64,000 bases of DNA, taken from the NCBI RefSeq assembly GCF_030463565.1, contig NC_134643.1, positions 166,306,491-166,370,490 of the forward strand, read 5' to 3'. This DNA comes from Pelecanus crispus (lineage: Eukaryota > Chordata > Aves > Pelecaniformes > Pelecanidae). The position numbers and the translations under genes are program-made. Of this stretch, positions 37,501 through 50,660 are shown in pieces. The notes below the pieces were generated by a model. It searched no databases. It was not told the DNA's origin and saw nothing but the letters and a program-made list of their open reading frames with translations. The first letter of the stretch is position 1, and every line of letters starts with the position of its first letter.

Positions 37501-40500
37501 GTCCTGCCTCCTTAGAAGATTCCCCAAGGGGTCGATTTTCTTTAATAGCCTCCTTTTTTTTTTTTCCTCACTACACCTTGCAGCAGACTTTGTAGATGCA
37601 ATCTAAGGGTTTTGTCATTTTTAAGATACCATGAAGATGTTGATAAAATTTGTGAGGGAATTGATCTCTCTATCAGTAACCTATTCCAAGCCGCATTGCG
37701 TTTCATTTATTATTTTGTAAATTATTTGATTAATTTAACTTTTCTTTAAAACCTGCTATGTATAGAGATGTGTCTTCTTCCTTCATAGGCTACACTGCTT
37801 TTGCTTCACATAAGTAATTTTTCCTTTTCCTTTATCCTTTTCTAATTGTTGAGAAGGGGAAAAAGCAATTAAAAAATAAAATATGCAGTCAAATAGAAAA
37901 TGTAATTTCATTCAGGTATAAACAGAGCTGAGGAAGACACAAATGCCTCTTTCTTGGTCCTTACTCACAGGTAATGCAAATGATATCTGGGAAAATACAT
38001 CTGAATGCTGCGATGTTCCCCAGCCTGCAGTTGCTTTTCTAATAGATATGGAAAAGGCATTAAATGGTTCTTGAAAGATTTGAATGATGATACTAGAAAC
38101 AGTGAAAAACTGCAGTTCAAGAATATTCTAGTACTGCAGTCGTGGGGTGGGCAAATATAAAAATCCATACTGAAAAGCTGTACTGGCTTCTTTTTGTTCA
38201 AGATAGTGAGTCTTAGCAAAAGGCACTACAGAAGACAGAAAATAATGTTTAGTCTAAGAGCTGGTTAAAGCAACCAGCTTCCTAGGCAGATGTGGCTACA
38301 GATGATCTGAGACAAGTTTGTCCAAGTAATATCAACTTTTGTGGTGTGTTTGAAAAAAATAGTCCTAACCATAGCTTTTTCCTTAGTTGTAAATTAGTGG
38401 TTCAGGCTATTTCGTCAGAGAGAGGAGGATTTCTACCACCACATCCCAGTATCTACGTCTCATGTTGCTACTCGTGATAACTGCCAGGTGATGTCTGCCA
38501 TGGAAGGAAATACTTGTCACCCTTCCCGATTTTAGCGGCCGGTCTGCTTCTCTCTCCTGCTGCTGTTGCTGCTCTGCACATCGGGAGTTGGGATTTAGTC
38601 CTGGTTTAAGGGTGAGAAAACATGGAGAAATTTTAATTCCGATTCACCCCAAAAACAAAGTTTAGTTTTGCTTTTACCCACAAGTTTTGCTTTTAACTAC
38701 AACCATATTGAGCATTTAGCTGTCCTGACCTTCACTTTCTTAGAAAATAAGGGTTAGAAAGAAAACTGAGCTTAATCACCTTTTAAAACAACTATATTGC
38801 AACCCAACTCCTCAGCTGCAGTGCAATAGGGAGAATTGATCAATTCCAATTAATTAATTCCTCACAGTTGGCCCAGCTTTGCGGCTCTGGAAGTCCATAA
38901 ACTGAGAAGAAGGTAGAGTAGCTATCCCTCTAATTCAAAAGAGATGGTGAAGTCCTTCCCAGTCTGTCCCGGTCTGCAGAACTGGTGTGTAGTTTCAGCT
39001 TAACAGAACTGATCTATAGAGACAAACTTAACTGGAAATATATACCTAGTAGCTGTTGTTACAAGGTAATATCACTGGCTGGTTTTCCCTGAAGCTAGTT
39101 TGCTACATACGGAGCAGTCTACTTATTTTCCTGAAATTGTTTATGCCACTGTGACAAGTAATAGATTTCTTTGTCTAAGCCCAGGTTCTAGATGGCTGAG
39201 AACATACCTGAAAATACCAGATTTACAGTAACAGAGTTCTTTAATTTAATTTTATGCATGCTTTTTTCACCAAGTTCAGGGCAGTTTCATGTTAATTTTT
39301 GATAACACAGTAAAATCTTTTCTCTCCAGTTTGCATCTGAGCAAAGAATTAAACATGATACAAACTCTTTAGGCAGCTCAGAAACCAGACTGAAATGCTG
39401 GAGCAAGTTTGTAGCTGTCCTTGATGCTGTCTTTTGAGATGGATATAGATCATGCAAATCTTGCTGTAACAATTCTTGAAGTTGGCTGACTTTTGAATGC
39501 TTAATCTTTTGACCTTTATGATGCATTAATGTTTTCAACATATTTATCTAAACTTTTAAGGAAAAGGCATCTCAAATTATGTGTGGAGGGAAAAAAAAAA
39601 AAAGAAAGGAAAGAAATCTGGAACCAATAAACTTGTGGAGCTTGTAAATTCCTTCTTTCCAAGTTATTCATCCTAAAGAGGGTATGAGCTCTGCCTGTTA
39701 GAAACAAAAATGCAGACAGAGGAATGGGACACTTAATGAGCATAATATATCTGGAGGCTTCGGACTGAGGACAACCTATGCTAAGTATCTGCCTTTCCCG
39801 TCAAATCTCTTAAATTTCTTTCCCAAAATAAAAGGCTTCTACTACAAAACAGTAAAAATCAGTGAAAAATTAATCAAAATCTGACTGGAGGATACTGGCC
39901 TTCAATGCAGGTTATGTCCATGTTAACTTTGCTGTGACTCTCATGGTTTGGGAGGTTTAGTCTATGTGGAAAACATTTTTTTTCTTTTTTTTTCAACCAT
40001 CACCACTTCAAAAGTGGATGAAAGAACATTGTAAAAAAAGACTTAGGAAAATCATTTAGGAGCAAAAACCACAGAGAGGAAATTTGAAGCCACAGAATAT
40101 TTTTTTAAGAAAATTGATCACATGAAAACAGGAAAGAAGATTATTAAATTGAAAATATTTGGCAACCTTAAGTGTAATAGACACCAGTAATCATTTGCTG
40201 CTGTGTTTACTGTATAAACTGCGTATGAACAAGCTAAGTATACACAATACACGTCAGATTTCAGGCATGAGCCAGGTTATGTGTGCATCGCTTTATAATT
40301 CACAGCAATGTGTGTTTTCTCATCGATGTTCCCAAAAGCCTATGAAATAAGGAGACTACGGGATTGAGACTACAGACCTTAAAACTGAAATATTGCATCA
40401 ATAAAGCAGGGTAAGCTGCTCGACCGTTCATGCACCCCATCTCCTATGGGAAGTGTCGTACAGCCATGAGGCCCTGGGCTTCGTATCGGGGTGTCTTGTT

Positions 40501-42200
40501 CAACCTCAGAGCAATAGAGTGAGAAGACCTCACTGCCATAAATCCGGAGGATGATTCTATTTGTCAGTTCTATCAAAGGTTGATAATTTCATGTTGTTCT
40601 GCGTGAACTGGGCATCTGGATTATCGGTAGTGCTTACCCCTTAGAGTGCAGAAAGAAAGGCAATCTGTGTGCCTGACTGCTGCTTCTGCTCTCTGCTCAT
40701 ATCCCTGAGTGCAACTACAGCTGGTTCTGCAGCATGGTAGCATTTCATAGCTTTTAAAATAAATTTCTATAAATTAAAATGGATTTTGTTTATCTTATAG
40801 ATAGTAAAATTTAAGATACCAGAAAGGAAGTACTGGAAATCCTTGTAAATGTTGGAAGACAAAAATGCTCTAATACATTTCCAAAGAACTGATACCTTTG
40901 AGGTTAACTGTAGCTTTGAGAGGGGGAGACTTAACCCAACTCCATGGGTCCATAGGGATTATCTGCTGCCATCAGAGGAGAAGGGCTGTATTATTTCACT
41001 ACAGGACGTCTTCAGCTTTTAAGTGACTGATCACCCATGTTCCTGAGAGATGACTAAGCATCTCTCCAGTGTAAGCGGTTTTGGATTTCCAGGGGGAAAC
41101 CCCACGCAGCAAAAGAGGCTCATGGCACAGCATGCTTGGGGACCCTGACACTGCCTCCAAAGCCTCACGGTTTTTCCATCAGCAGTCACAGCGCAGCGAT
41201 TTCTGTAGGATCAGTGCAGTGAGATGCTGCCAGACGAGTACTGATCATTATATCCTGCTAGTTAGGGGACACTCGGACTAGGGCGCCCAAGAGGTCCCTG
41301 GGGAGCAGACAGGGAAGGTACCGAGCTCTGGCTATCAATGGGGACAACAGCCACACACTGCCCCCACCTCCTTGGCAAGAAAAATTTAAACGTTTCTCCA
41401 ATTACAGTTTTGGGTAGAATTTAGGTGGGGACAAAAGCATCCAGGTGGAATGTGGTTGGTATCCTCGGTGGTGTAGAAAATACCATGAGTCCCAATGTGA
41501 GTGGAAACACAGACGCTCGTCTCCTTTTTAACGCCCATGACCAGGTGATGCCATCCCTGATGGAAACAAGCAGGTTCTTCTTGCGCCAAGATTACTTTAG
41601 AGTCCCTACAATTTCAGTTGTTGGCCTGAGCCTCCCTATCTCTACAGAGAAGAAAAGAGAAACAGATCATATGGATGCAGAGCTGCGAAGAGAGCATCAA
41701 GCCATTTTGCGTGGAAGGGCCGGCACTGGGACAGGACTGTGCTTCAGATCGTGCCAGCCTGTGCTTGGCACAGCACTGAAGGACCCCAGGCAAAGAGGGC
41801 TGGGAGTTAGTTACCCCTGTGCTCCTCCTCCCCAGGGCAGCACTTCGTTTCAGCCCGCGGGGAAAGCAAGAGCACTTTTGGATCGTGCAGGCCAATTTAA
41901 TAATGTGAAAATTCTGTCCCTAATGAGAAATGAGTGGTCACGCTAATGCAGGAGGATATATTGAATGTCATCACGTATTACCAAATCTGTTGCCATAAAC
42001 TTTAAATTCCAATTCTCTGTTCCTGTCAGACCAAACCAGCCTAAGCTCACAGACCAACCCAGTCTCCTTGTGCCACTGATTGCAGTGCTATGTCTGTGGA
42101 CATTTGCTTTTCACTGAAACCGGCTTGCGCGTCCCCTTGTATCTTCTCGAAAACCAGCTCAGTTCTAACCTTCATTTGTAAGGTGAAGTATGAGCACAAA
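28551..42200. other. Intergenic interval between PCCA and ZIC2, no gene seen
   Basis: About 13.6 kb of mostly AT-rich DNA. It contains a moderately GC-rich patch (about 33040-33370), short poly-T runs (for example 37553-37565 and near 39590) and many short open frames with no recognisable product. No tandem array, clear mobile element or RNA gene was identified. Confidence 0.55.
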
Positions 42201-42239
42201 CTGTTTTCAATATCCATCGCCAGTGTTCCACATTGGACT

Positions 42240-42630
42240 TTAATTCTCAAATTGTATGTTGGCAGTTACAGTCAATAATGACTACAGAATTTTCTATTAC
42301 TTAACTGTAGCAAACAGAAATCTAATGCCTCTGAAATTACAGAAAATATCCTGAGTGTTATAAAAATAAAACAAATATTTCTGAATGGAGCCCAGCAGCT
42401 GTCCTCTAATTACTTTAAATTTCAGTATATAGAAACTATGTTGAGTGACAAGTCAATTTATTTGCATGCTGGAAAAGTTCATGTTCTAGGCATGTGTTTA
42501 TACGATAACAGCTTCAAGCATATGCTTTTTATTTTTCCCAAATAGATTTTTTTTTTCTAGAGGCACATAGTAGGTTTTCTGCTCATATGCTGCAGTTAGC
42601 ACACATTTTTCCTTATTTATAGTTTTGTAG
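42240..42630. promoter_or_regulatory. Candidate distal enhancer, AT-rich
   Basis: An AT-rich segment with homeodomain-like TAATTACTTTAAAT near 42408 and octamer-like TTATTTGCATG near 42459. It shows no repeats or open frames. The texture resembles conserved non-coding elements near developmental genes, and ZIC2 is the obvious candidate target. Assignment is by appearance only. Confidence 0.22.
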
Positions 42631-44840
42631 GTGTGAATCTACTGTTCTTGGAAGATGTTAGATTGACAGTCCTGCAAGATACTCCAACCTGCCCAGCTAC
42701 TTTTCTTAACCTTGACCTGATGAAACCACCTCCTGGGGAGAGAAAGCCAGTCACTCTTCATCCCTGGCTTCTTCACTGCAGGCTGCCCACAAACCTTGCA
42801 AGCAGGACCACTTCTCATGGTACGTGGTATGGTATGGGCATCTGCTTGGAGGAACTGGTTGAAGATTTATATTTGTTTACTACTCTGTTAATTCTATATA
42901 TACAGAAGCCCAAATTCTGGTTTTCTTTTGCAGAGTAGGAATGAGGATATGTCTCAAAGGACAATCTTGCACAGAGCTGAGCTAGTCTTACAAAATTCAG
43001 TATTTTATATAGATTTCTAAAAAAGTTCAAATGTCCTTGTTTTATAGAAATATTTTCATTTTACTAAGAAATATCCTGAAAAGAAAAAAAAAAAGTTTGA
43101 TTGTCTGCTTCTCTGCTAAACTCCAGGTCCCTTTCACAAAAATCACAATCAAGCATTCAATCATACTAGATTTAAAACCATTGGGGTTTTTTCTGTGGAA
43201 GGAAACCTGCCTCACAGACATGTGTAAAACCAAACCACAGCTTGAGGCTAGAATTTGATGGGGTGAGTCTTCATAAAATTCAACCTTAAGAAGATGCAGA
43301 AATACCTTCTGAAAATAAATGGCAATTGAGTGTTCTGTTCTTTACTAGATCTATGCCCATGAGATTTTTAAAACTCAGTCCCTGAGATACAGAGTGTGGC
43401 CCTTGCCTTGGAAGCAGTTCAAATCAGCTGAAATAAACCTGGAGGTTTCATTTTGTCCAGCTTGCCCAAGAGACAACTCTAATCCATATAGAGGCTGGAT
43501 ATAAAGCATGTAGGCATGCAGTGACAAAAAGTGCCTACGGGCAGCAAAGGGCAAGAAATCAGGATGGGTCAGCTGAGCAAACATCAAAGACTCTCAAATA
43601 ACCAACAGAAAAGTAAATATTCTCAAGCAAATGGGATATGCCCATAACACTATTGAGATTTCATAGAAACCAGTCTTTGAAAACAGTTCTGCTGGGGTGC
43701 CTCTATTTGTCTTTCCCATTCTGGAATATTGAATTAAAACGGTCTGTTTGCTCTTAAAGTTCATCCCTTCTTGCTACTCGTTCCCCACCGCAGCCTCTTG
43801 ACACCTCGATTATCTCTTCGGCAACTCCTGATAGTGCCACAGACGTTGGCGTTGCCCATCTGGATATTTCTAATGTACCCCACCACGAGACTCGTTTAGC
43901 AAAATACATGCAGGTACAGAGGATAAAAGGCAGTTATCCGTAAAGGGTTGTGCAAGGTCTAGGAATTATTTAAAATCCACTTAAACCCTGTGAAGGCAAG
44001 AAGTAATGCATTTAAGGATTACCATTTGAGGGTATTAAAGGAACATATTTTAAAGACAAAAATCCCTACATGATTTCCATTGCTTCATCTCCTGCAGAAA
44101 TTAGGATGAAAGACTAAGATACCCATTAGTTTCAATGCTCAAGCCCGTAACTTGGGCTAAACCCAGAATTTTTGCTGTTTCATTCTCACACATAGCTTCC
44201 GCTGTTCCTTGGTAATAGCAAAAACTGATATGAGCTGTATATGATGTAATCATTGCTTAACATAATTGGCTGGTTTTTTGGTACGTCGGTGTCATTCTGG
44301 CTTAGGTGGCAATATCTGTAGTGGACTGCACATGGGAGTTGATCATTTTGGCTGCACAAGGAACCACCCTAACAGCTGATTTCATCACTTAATATCTGGT
44401 GTAAGTGGTAGGATGAATGAATCTGCTGGAGGCTAAATCTCTTTTAACAGCTGTAGCAGAAGGGAGGTTGCCAAAATCTCACACTGCAGCCTGTGATTTC
44501 AGGCTAAGGTACAGCAACTTTCTGGAAGCGCGGTGGGACAATAAAAGATGTGCTAAATATACAAGTCCGTGGAAGGCAAATAAAATATATGAGATTTCTT
44601 TTGGCTGGTGGTGGTGGTTGGCTGATTTTGCTTGGGAAGCAAGAACCTGACCCTGAAGCTCTTTCTTTGCACCTCCACCTCAACTTCTGCTCGTTACTCC
44701 CTTCACTGGAAAGAAAATGCTGCCACTGTATAAAAGACAACGGGTTTTTCCGTGTAACTGTTCCAACACCAGGTTACCATTATATTTTACAGTACCTTTT
44801 GTGCAGCGGAGCATGGTTTTTTTAGACTTACTTGTGTCTT
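42631..44840. other. Intergenic, no gene seen
   Basis: AT-rich DNA with short open frames only. Nothing recognisable as coding or repetitive was found before the GC-rich transition near 44850. Confidence 0.5.
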
Positions 44841-46847
44841 TGGCAGGTGTGGGTGCCCGTGGGTGTTTTAGTGCGGGTGGGGCAGGTAGGGCCAGCCGGA
44901 GCGGTGGGCTGGGCTGCCCAGAGCCCCTGCTGAGCGGGCAGCGGAGGAGCTCCCATGCTGTGGAAAGCCGTGGAAACCAAAATTAAAGGGCATGAATGGG
45001 GAAGGGGTCGTGAACGTTATCATCTATCTCTCCCCCCACCCAAAAAAAAAAAAAGAAATAGTGGAACAAAGACAGCTTCTTCCCTTGTCTGGCTGCTTCG
45101 CAGATATGCTGTAAAAGTTTTGGTTTCCGTGGTCCCGGGCTCCAGCCGCCGGGCCGGCCCCTCAGCCTGACGGTGCCTGGGGAGCGGGGCTGAGCCCCCG
45201 GCACCCCCAGCCCGGCACCCCCCGCCGCTGCCCGATCCGCGCTGCTTCTGGGCGCCGTGTTTGCAAACGCCGGCCCCCCATCGAACCTCCCACCCCCCTG
45301 TCTGAGGCGGGGGGCACCGCAGAGCCCCGCCGGGACCTCCCTGAGGTTTCTTGCCTGCTGCTTCTTCCGACGGCGCGTACGGGAGCCTGCCCGGGGCGGG
45401 GAGGGGGGGGCGGGGCGCGGCGGGACCCAGGCGCCCCGAGGAGCACCCAGCACCGGGGGCACTGCGGAGGGGGGCCTGGGGGATGCCAAGGACGAGGGGG
45501 GGAGCAGCAGCCCTGCTTGCTCATGTCCCTCCGGCTGCAAGAGCTGGAGGGAGAGGGCGAGCGGCCGGGATTAACCGGGAGAGGTTACCGGGAGGCTCCG
45601 CAGCCCGGCTGGCACATCGCACAAAGTGATGGCACGGCGTGCGTGGGTGCGTGTGCGTGTGCCCCGCCTGTCCCTCCCGGGAGCTGGCGCTGGGGCAGCC
45701 CCCGGGGATTTCGCCCCTCGTTGCCGGAGTCGCGCCGGACAGCCTCCCCCAAAGCCCGAGAGCACCGCGCGTCCCCAGCGCGGCGGACCCTTAAAGGCCG
45801 CCACGGGTGGGTGTTTGCCGAAATGCCGGGATGCCGGGCACGGGGAAACGCGACCCGAAACGCCCCGGTGCCGGGAGCGGGAGCGGGCTCAGGCACCCGG
45901 GTGGCACCGCGGGTGGGAGTCCCGCGCCCCGCCCGGCAGCGAAATTCAGGGCGGCAGGCTGCGCGGCCGAATTGGGGACGGGGGGGACCCCGCTGTCCCC
46001 GCCGCGGGAGAAGCAGGGGATGGGACGGGCGGCGACGCCGCGGGAGGCTCCGCGCCCCTCGCCGCGGAGTCTGGGCGCTCTGCGAGGGCTGTTCCCGTGC
46101 CTGCGGGGCTGCGTGTGGCCGGGCTCGGTAACCAAAACCTGGAAGTGCCAAGCCGCACATCCCCTTCGTAACCTGCCGAGGGGAGCTCCCGGTGCTCCGC
46201 CGGGGGGGGTACACACAATAACCGGCTAAAAATTAAAAGAAATTAAGTTCCTCGTCGCGTTGCAAAATTGCGTTCATCGGGTTTCGGGGCAAGAGCCATC
46301 TCTGGCTTTTCCCATTCATTCACCCCAATACCGCAGAGGCCGGGACCCCTCAGGGCGAGCGGGAGCAGCCCCAGGGACTTGCCCAGTCAAATCCCCTTCA
46401 GTGGCGAGAGCACCGCTTGAACCCGGGTTCCCCTTGCCTCAGTGAATCTTCGGTGCTTTTAATTAAACGCGGCCACCCCTTTTTGGTAAAACCTCGCCTA
46501 GAAGGGTTCGGTTCCTACTTCTCGGGGGGCAGCCGGCGTGTGTTGGCCGCTGAGCATCCGACTCCCCGACCGGAGCGGGCAGGGGCTCAGCGCATCCCCG
46601 CCAGACCTGCACGCACGAAGCGCCTTGACAAGGAGAGACGTGGGGGTTAAAAACCCATTAAAGGAAAGGCAGTGGCCGGGTGAAACGGAGGGGGGGCGCA
46701 GGATCCGACCCCTTGCCCAGAACTGACAGCCCATCTGCTGCAGACACACAAAATTCCTCGGGGCACCCGCGCCGCTGCGGTGCAGAAAGCGCGGAGGGGG
46801 ATGCAGGGTCCGAGCCCCGAGGGGAGCGCAGGGCAGAGGCTCACTGG

Positions 46848-46878
46848 GGGGGGGGGGGGGGGGGGGGGGCGGGGGGCG
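46848..46878 (+). repeat. Poly-G run
   Basis: More than 20 consecutive G residues interrupted by a single C and followed by further Gs. Such runs form G-quadruplexes readily and are error-prone in sequencing, so the exact length is uncertain. Confidence 0.9.
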
Positions 46879-47360
46879 CGGCGGGGATTTTGGGGCCAGG
46901 CGGGCCGCTGTGCTCAGGGGGCCGAGCGGGCCCCCAGCACCCACGGCCCACCTCCCGTCGGGGCTTGCAGCGGCGTTGCCCGCTGGGCTCGGGGGCTCGG
47001 GGGCGGGGAGCTCCGCAGCCACCCGCGGGGCTCCCGGGACACCCCGCCGGGGGAACCGGGCGGAACCGGGGGCACCGCGCCGGCAAAGCCCGTCCGGGCG
47101 GCTCCGGCAGCCTCCACGCGTGGCACGGGCCCTCCGCGGATTTCTTCCCTGTCTTTGCCAAGTCAAGGGACAGCGGGTGCGCACGTCGGGCAGCGCTCGG
47201 GCAGGCGCGGGCAGGCCCCGAGCGGCCCCGCACCGGCGTCGGGCAGCGGCGAGACCCGACGGCGCGGGAGAGCTCTCCAGCGGGGAAAGCCCCCGCTCTC
47301 GCCTTAACTTTTGGGCGCACGTCGGGCCCCGGCGGCAGGCGGTCAGAGAGCCCTTGGCCC

Positions 47361-47531
47361 CGGGGGGGTGAGCCCAGGGGCCCCGGGGGGGTGAGCCCAG
47401 GGGACCCGGGGGGGTGAGCCCAGGGGACCCGGCGGGGCGAGCCCAGGGGACCCGGCGGGGTGAGCCCAGGGGACCCGGCGGGGCGAGCCCAGGGGACCGG
47501 GGGGGGCGAGCCCAGGGGCCCCGGGGGACAT
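47361..47531 (+). repeat. 23-bp G-rich minisatellite
   Basis: Seven copies plus a partial of a 23-bp unit, TGAGCCCAGGGGACCCGGCGGGG, with starts exactly 23 bp apart (47369, 47392, 47415, 47438, 47461, 47484, 47507). Copies differ at the TGAG/CGAG position and at GGGGACCCGGCGGGG. Each unit carries two runs of four or more Gs on the plus strand. The Pro-Gly-rich frames it creates are not considered coding. Confidence 0.96.
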
Positions 47532-47650
47532 GCAGTGACCCCGTTTGGCAGGCGCTGGTCCTGCTCCCCCCCCCCGGGGCGCGGTGCGGGCTCGCCGCCT
47601 GCTTCGCTTCAGAGCCGCTTGGGTCGGGGATTGATTTGGAGGGGCGAGAG

Positions 47651-50000
47651 GGGGAGTTGTCTGTTCTGTTTCTTAAAGCGAATGATCCTTCGCTTTGCTT
47701 TTTTTTTTTTTTCCCCCCTCTCCTTTCTTTATTTTTTTCGTCTTTAAAATAACCTTTTTTTCGTCTGTGTGCGTAGCAAAACTCAACAAACGCGGGCAGG
47801 AACGCCCCGCTCCCCCTGCCTCACGCACCGCTCCCATGAGGTGAGGAAAGACTGGCGAAGGAGCGGGGGGAGGTGATGGGCAACGCGTGCCTGACCGGGT
47901 ACCCTCCTCCGGGACAAAAAAACCACCCGGGGATGGAAGAAGAAGGGCTTGCAGCGAAGCCCCCCTCTCAAACCCAAGTAGAGCCACTGGAGGAGTAAGC
48001 AGTAGGTTACTGGGAGGAGCAGAGATTAAATCTGCCTTCACCCCACTCAAAATAAAAAGCGTCCCAGCGCCTGTGCCGCTGGGCAGCAAGGAGGCTTTTA
48101 AAACCTTTTAAAACCCCGCTTTGCTGGGTAGAAATGACTCCGGGCACCTCTCCCTCCCGCAATTCCTCCGCTCCCTCCCTGCACCCCGAAACCTGCAGAG
48201 GAGCACGGAATCTGCCTGGTCCTGCCGGGCACCTCCATGGAGCAGGCCTGCAGGTTTTCCTGTAATTCCGGGATTCCCTGTTGTAAGCTCTTAAACAGAA
48301 TATTGAAACCATTTTCCTTACGGTGCCTGTTCTAGCCTTGTAGCGCTGGCATTAAACAAATAGGAAAAGTGTGCTAAAGGGAGGCTACGGTTACAGCATC
48401 TTGGCCTGACATTCCCACATATAATTAAAACCATAGCCACAACAATACATAAATAAATAACAGCGAACAGAAGGATCCGTTCCTGTTCCAGCCGAAATCA
48501 ACTGTTTTGGCTCTGTCACTGTATTATTTTATTGGAGCGGTCTACGGTGTTCCGTCCTAATTTTATATTATTTTATTTTATTTTAGTAGGAGGGACAGCA
48601 GGGAAAGAAACTATGCATTTGTTTTTTCTTTTAAGTCCATGTTTAGTTTTAATTTTCCTGTATTTTAAAATAAACACGTTGGCTGGAGCACGTTTGATCT
48701 TTGCAAGAAGGAAGTCTATATTGTAAAGGAATGTGCAGCAGTTTGGTATGAAAATGGGGTTGTGACTCACAGCTGCAGGCAGAAAAAAAAGGTGTTGTGG
48801 TGTCAGCCAGAGGTGTTCAGTCTAATAACTCAAGCTGTAAACTGTATCCTCTAAAATTACTTACGTAGTAAATCACTCAGGGGTTAAAAAATAGACTGGG
48901 AAGTGCAAGGGAGAAAAAAACCCCATCTTTTAGAAGTTCCCTTCATGAAAATTATTTGTAATGACGGGAATTAGGAGTTTAATATCTCCCCCATTTTCTT
49001 AAATGTCAGCCTGATACAGTTAATTGCCCCTGTACGGTCGCTGGTGCTTACTTCAGGTCGTCCGCGAAGCAACAAGAAACTTGAACCGCCTGCTTGGGGA
49101 GAGCGATTTCATTGACCGCTTTCCCCGATTTACGGCTAATTTGGACCATCTCGAAGGGCAAACCAAAATTTCCAAGAGGCAGCCGGAGCAGGGAATGATC
49201 CTTAACCATTCACCATCGCGGCGAAAAACCCTCCGAAAAGAGCCGCCTCCGCCTGCTCTGCACAGGCGAGGGGGAAGCGGCTCTGCAATGCCCCTCTCCC
49301 CCAGACCACGGCATTTTTCCATCTCTCCTCGCCTACCGTAGGTGTATCTAGCCTGGGAACAGCTGGGAAACTGGGAAGGCTTTGAAGAGAGAGCTCCCTT
49401 CCAGCTTAGCTGCTGGTTTTACCGCATAGGTCCGGGAGAGGAGGAGGAGGGGGAGGAAAAAAAAAAAAAAATACCCAACTCCGATGCCATCCGCAGCGTT
49501 AAGCTGCGAAGGAATGAAGCGAGAAATGAAGCAGAAAGCCGAAAGGTGGATCCCAGGTCGAGATATCGCCTTCCAGAAGAGCTTCCCCCGTTTTCAGCAG
49601 CGGTCGCCTTCGCTGCGCCGTCTCATGGAAACGAGATGCGGGCGGTGGCTTTCGGGGGGCTGCGCCTCGGCTGCTGGGGAAAGTAACTTGCTGGAAAGAT
49701 TTCCATCGGGAGAGAGATTCAGTGATTGGGGGGGGGGGAAATAAATAAAATAGGCTAAAACGAGACGAAATAAAATCGAACAAAAGAAAAGAAATTAAAA
49801 TAAAACTGGGGAAAATTGCCCCACAGAGGTCAGCAAATGTTAACGGTGGAAATAAGAAGTCAACAACAATTAAAATCTGGAAGCCACGTTCATTAGTATT
49901 CAGGACATAGGAGCTAGCTTTTATGTTTATCTTTCTCCGCGGATCAATATTGTAGCAGCATGTGCCGGGAACGAGCAGAAATCTGGCCACTGCATGTGGC
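47651..50000. other. Intergenic, mixed composition, no gene seen
   Basis: AT-rich DNA with pyrimidine tracts (near 47698-47716) and a TTTTA-type stretch near 48565-48585. Parts such as 48340-48500 resemble non-coding regulatory DNA, with unique sequence and homeodomain-like AT-rich cores. No coding feature is recognised. Confidence 0.5.
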
Positions 50001-50068
50001 TGACCTTTCCCTCTCTCCCTACAGGTCAGATCGTCTTCATCAAAACAGGTCAGATCGTCGTCATAACT
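50001..50068 (+). promoter_or_regulatory. Duplicated AGGTCA module (possible nuclear-receptor sites)
   Basis: A 24-bp unit is present twice in tandem (50021-50044 and 50045-50068), each starting ACAGGTCAGATCGTC. An inverted half-site TGACCT lies at 50001-50006. AGGTCA is the consensus half-site for many nuclear receptors, but the 24-bp spacing is not a canonical direct repeat. The flanking 49840-50120 is unique sequence, AT-rich on the left. Function is inferred. Confidence 0.35.
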
Positions 50069-50202
50069 ATCATCACCTAATGCGGCCACAGCCACGGCTC
50101 TCATTAAAACCGGGATTTAATCTAGGGGCTGTGACTAAGAATCAAAGGAGAAGGGCTGTTTGCCCACACAGAGGAATTAGTGCTCTAGGAAGAAGGGGGG
50201 GG

Positions 50203-50225
50203 AAAAAAAAAAAAAAAAAAAAAAA
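50203..50225 (+). repeat. Poly-A run
   Basis: About 23 consecutive A residues just left of a CpG-rich block. It has no target-site duplication or retroposed body that I can recognise. Confidence 0.85.
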
Positions 50226-50279
50226 GTTGGAAGGAAAATTGCTTCCCTCCCCCCGCAAACAACTGCTTGATATATCGAG

Positions 50280-50660
50280 ATCCAGGGCAAACCCACGCAC
50301 ACGGGAGCGCACACACACGCACGGACCCCGTCTCCTGCGGGGGCTCGGCGGCCAAAAGCCGCCGTCGAGCAGGGGGTCGGGCCGAGCTCCGCCGCCCCTC
50401 CGGGCCGGGCCGCTGCCCCCCGGGCCCGCGGGACGCCCCGGCCGCGGCCACCCACGGACCTGCGGCGGGCCGGGGCGCGGCGCGGCTCCCCCACGGCACC
50501 CGCGGCCGGCGGAGCCCCGCGGGGCGGGGCGGGGTGGGTTGGGGTGGTCCCCACGTCCCGCGGCGGCCACCCCCGCCCGCCCCGCCTGGGCACCGCGGCT
50601 GCCCCCGCCGACCCCACGGCCGCCCCCCGCCCGCTGCCAGCAGCGGCGCCGCGCGTGTAA
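50280..50660. promoter_or_regulatory. CpG island-like block
   Basis: Very GC-rich, CpG-dense DNA of about 380 bp, with a continuing GC-rich stretch at about 50780-50940. It contains several GGGCGG/GGGGCGGGG-type Sp/KLF motifs near 50520-50532. No recognisable open frame. It could be an unannotated promoter or a CpG-rich enhancer. Confidence 0.5.

Larger units (their letters stand above)
44850..47650. promoter_or_regulatory. Large CpG-rich block(s) downstream of ZIC2
   Basis: GC-rich and CpG-rich DNA, densest at about 45120-46230 and 46500-47640, with an AT-rich notch near 46215-46290. Many overlapping open frames occur on both strands, all Gly/Arg/Pro/Ala-rich as expected from composition, and none is recognisable. 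CpG islands outside known promoters near developmental regulators often mark unannotated promoters or Polycomb-bound elements. Which applies here cannot be seen. Confidence 0.65.

Noticed and set aside
45517..47417. Long Gly/Arg/Pro open frames on both strands
   Set aside because: CpG-island composition removes stop codons; none has a recognisable domain or consistent splice context.
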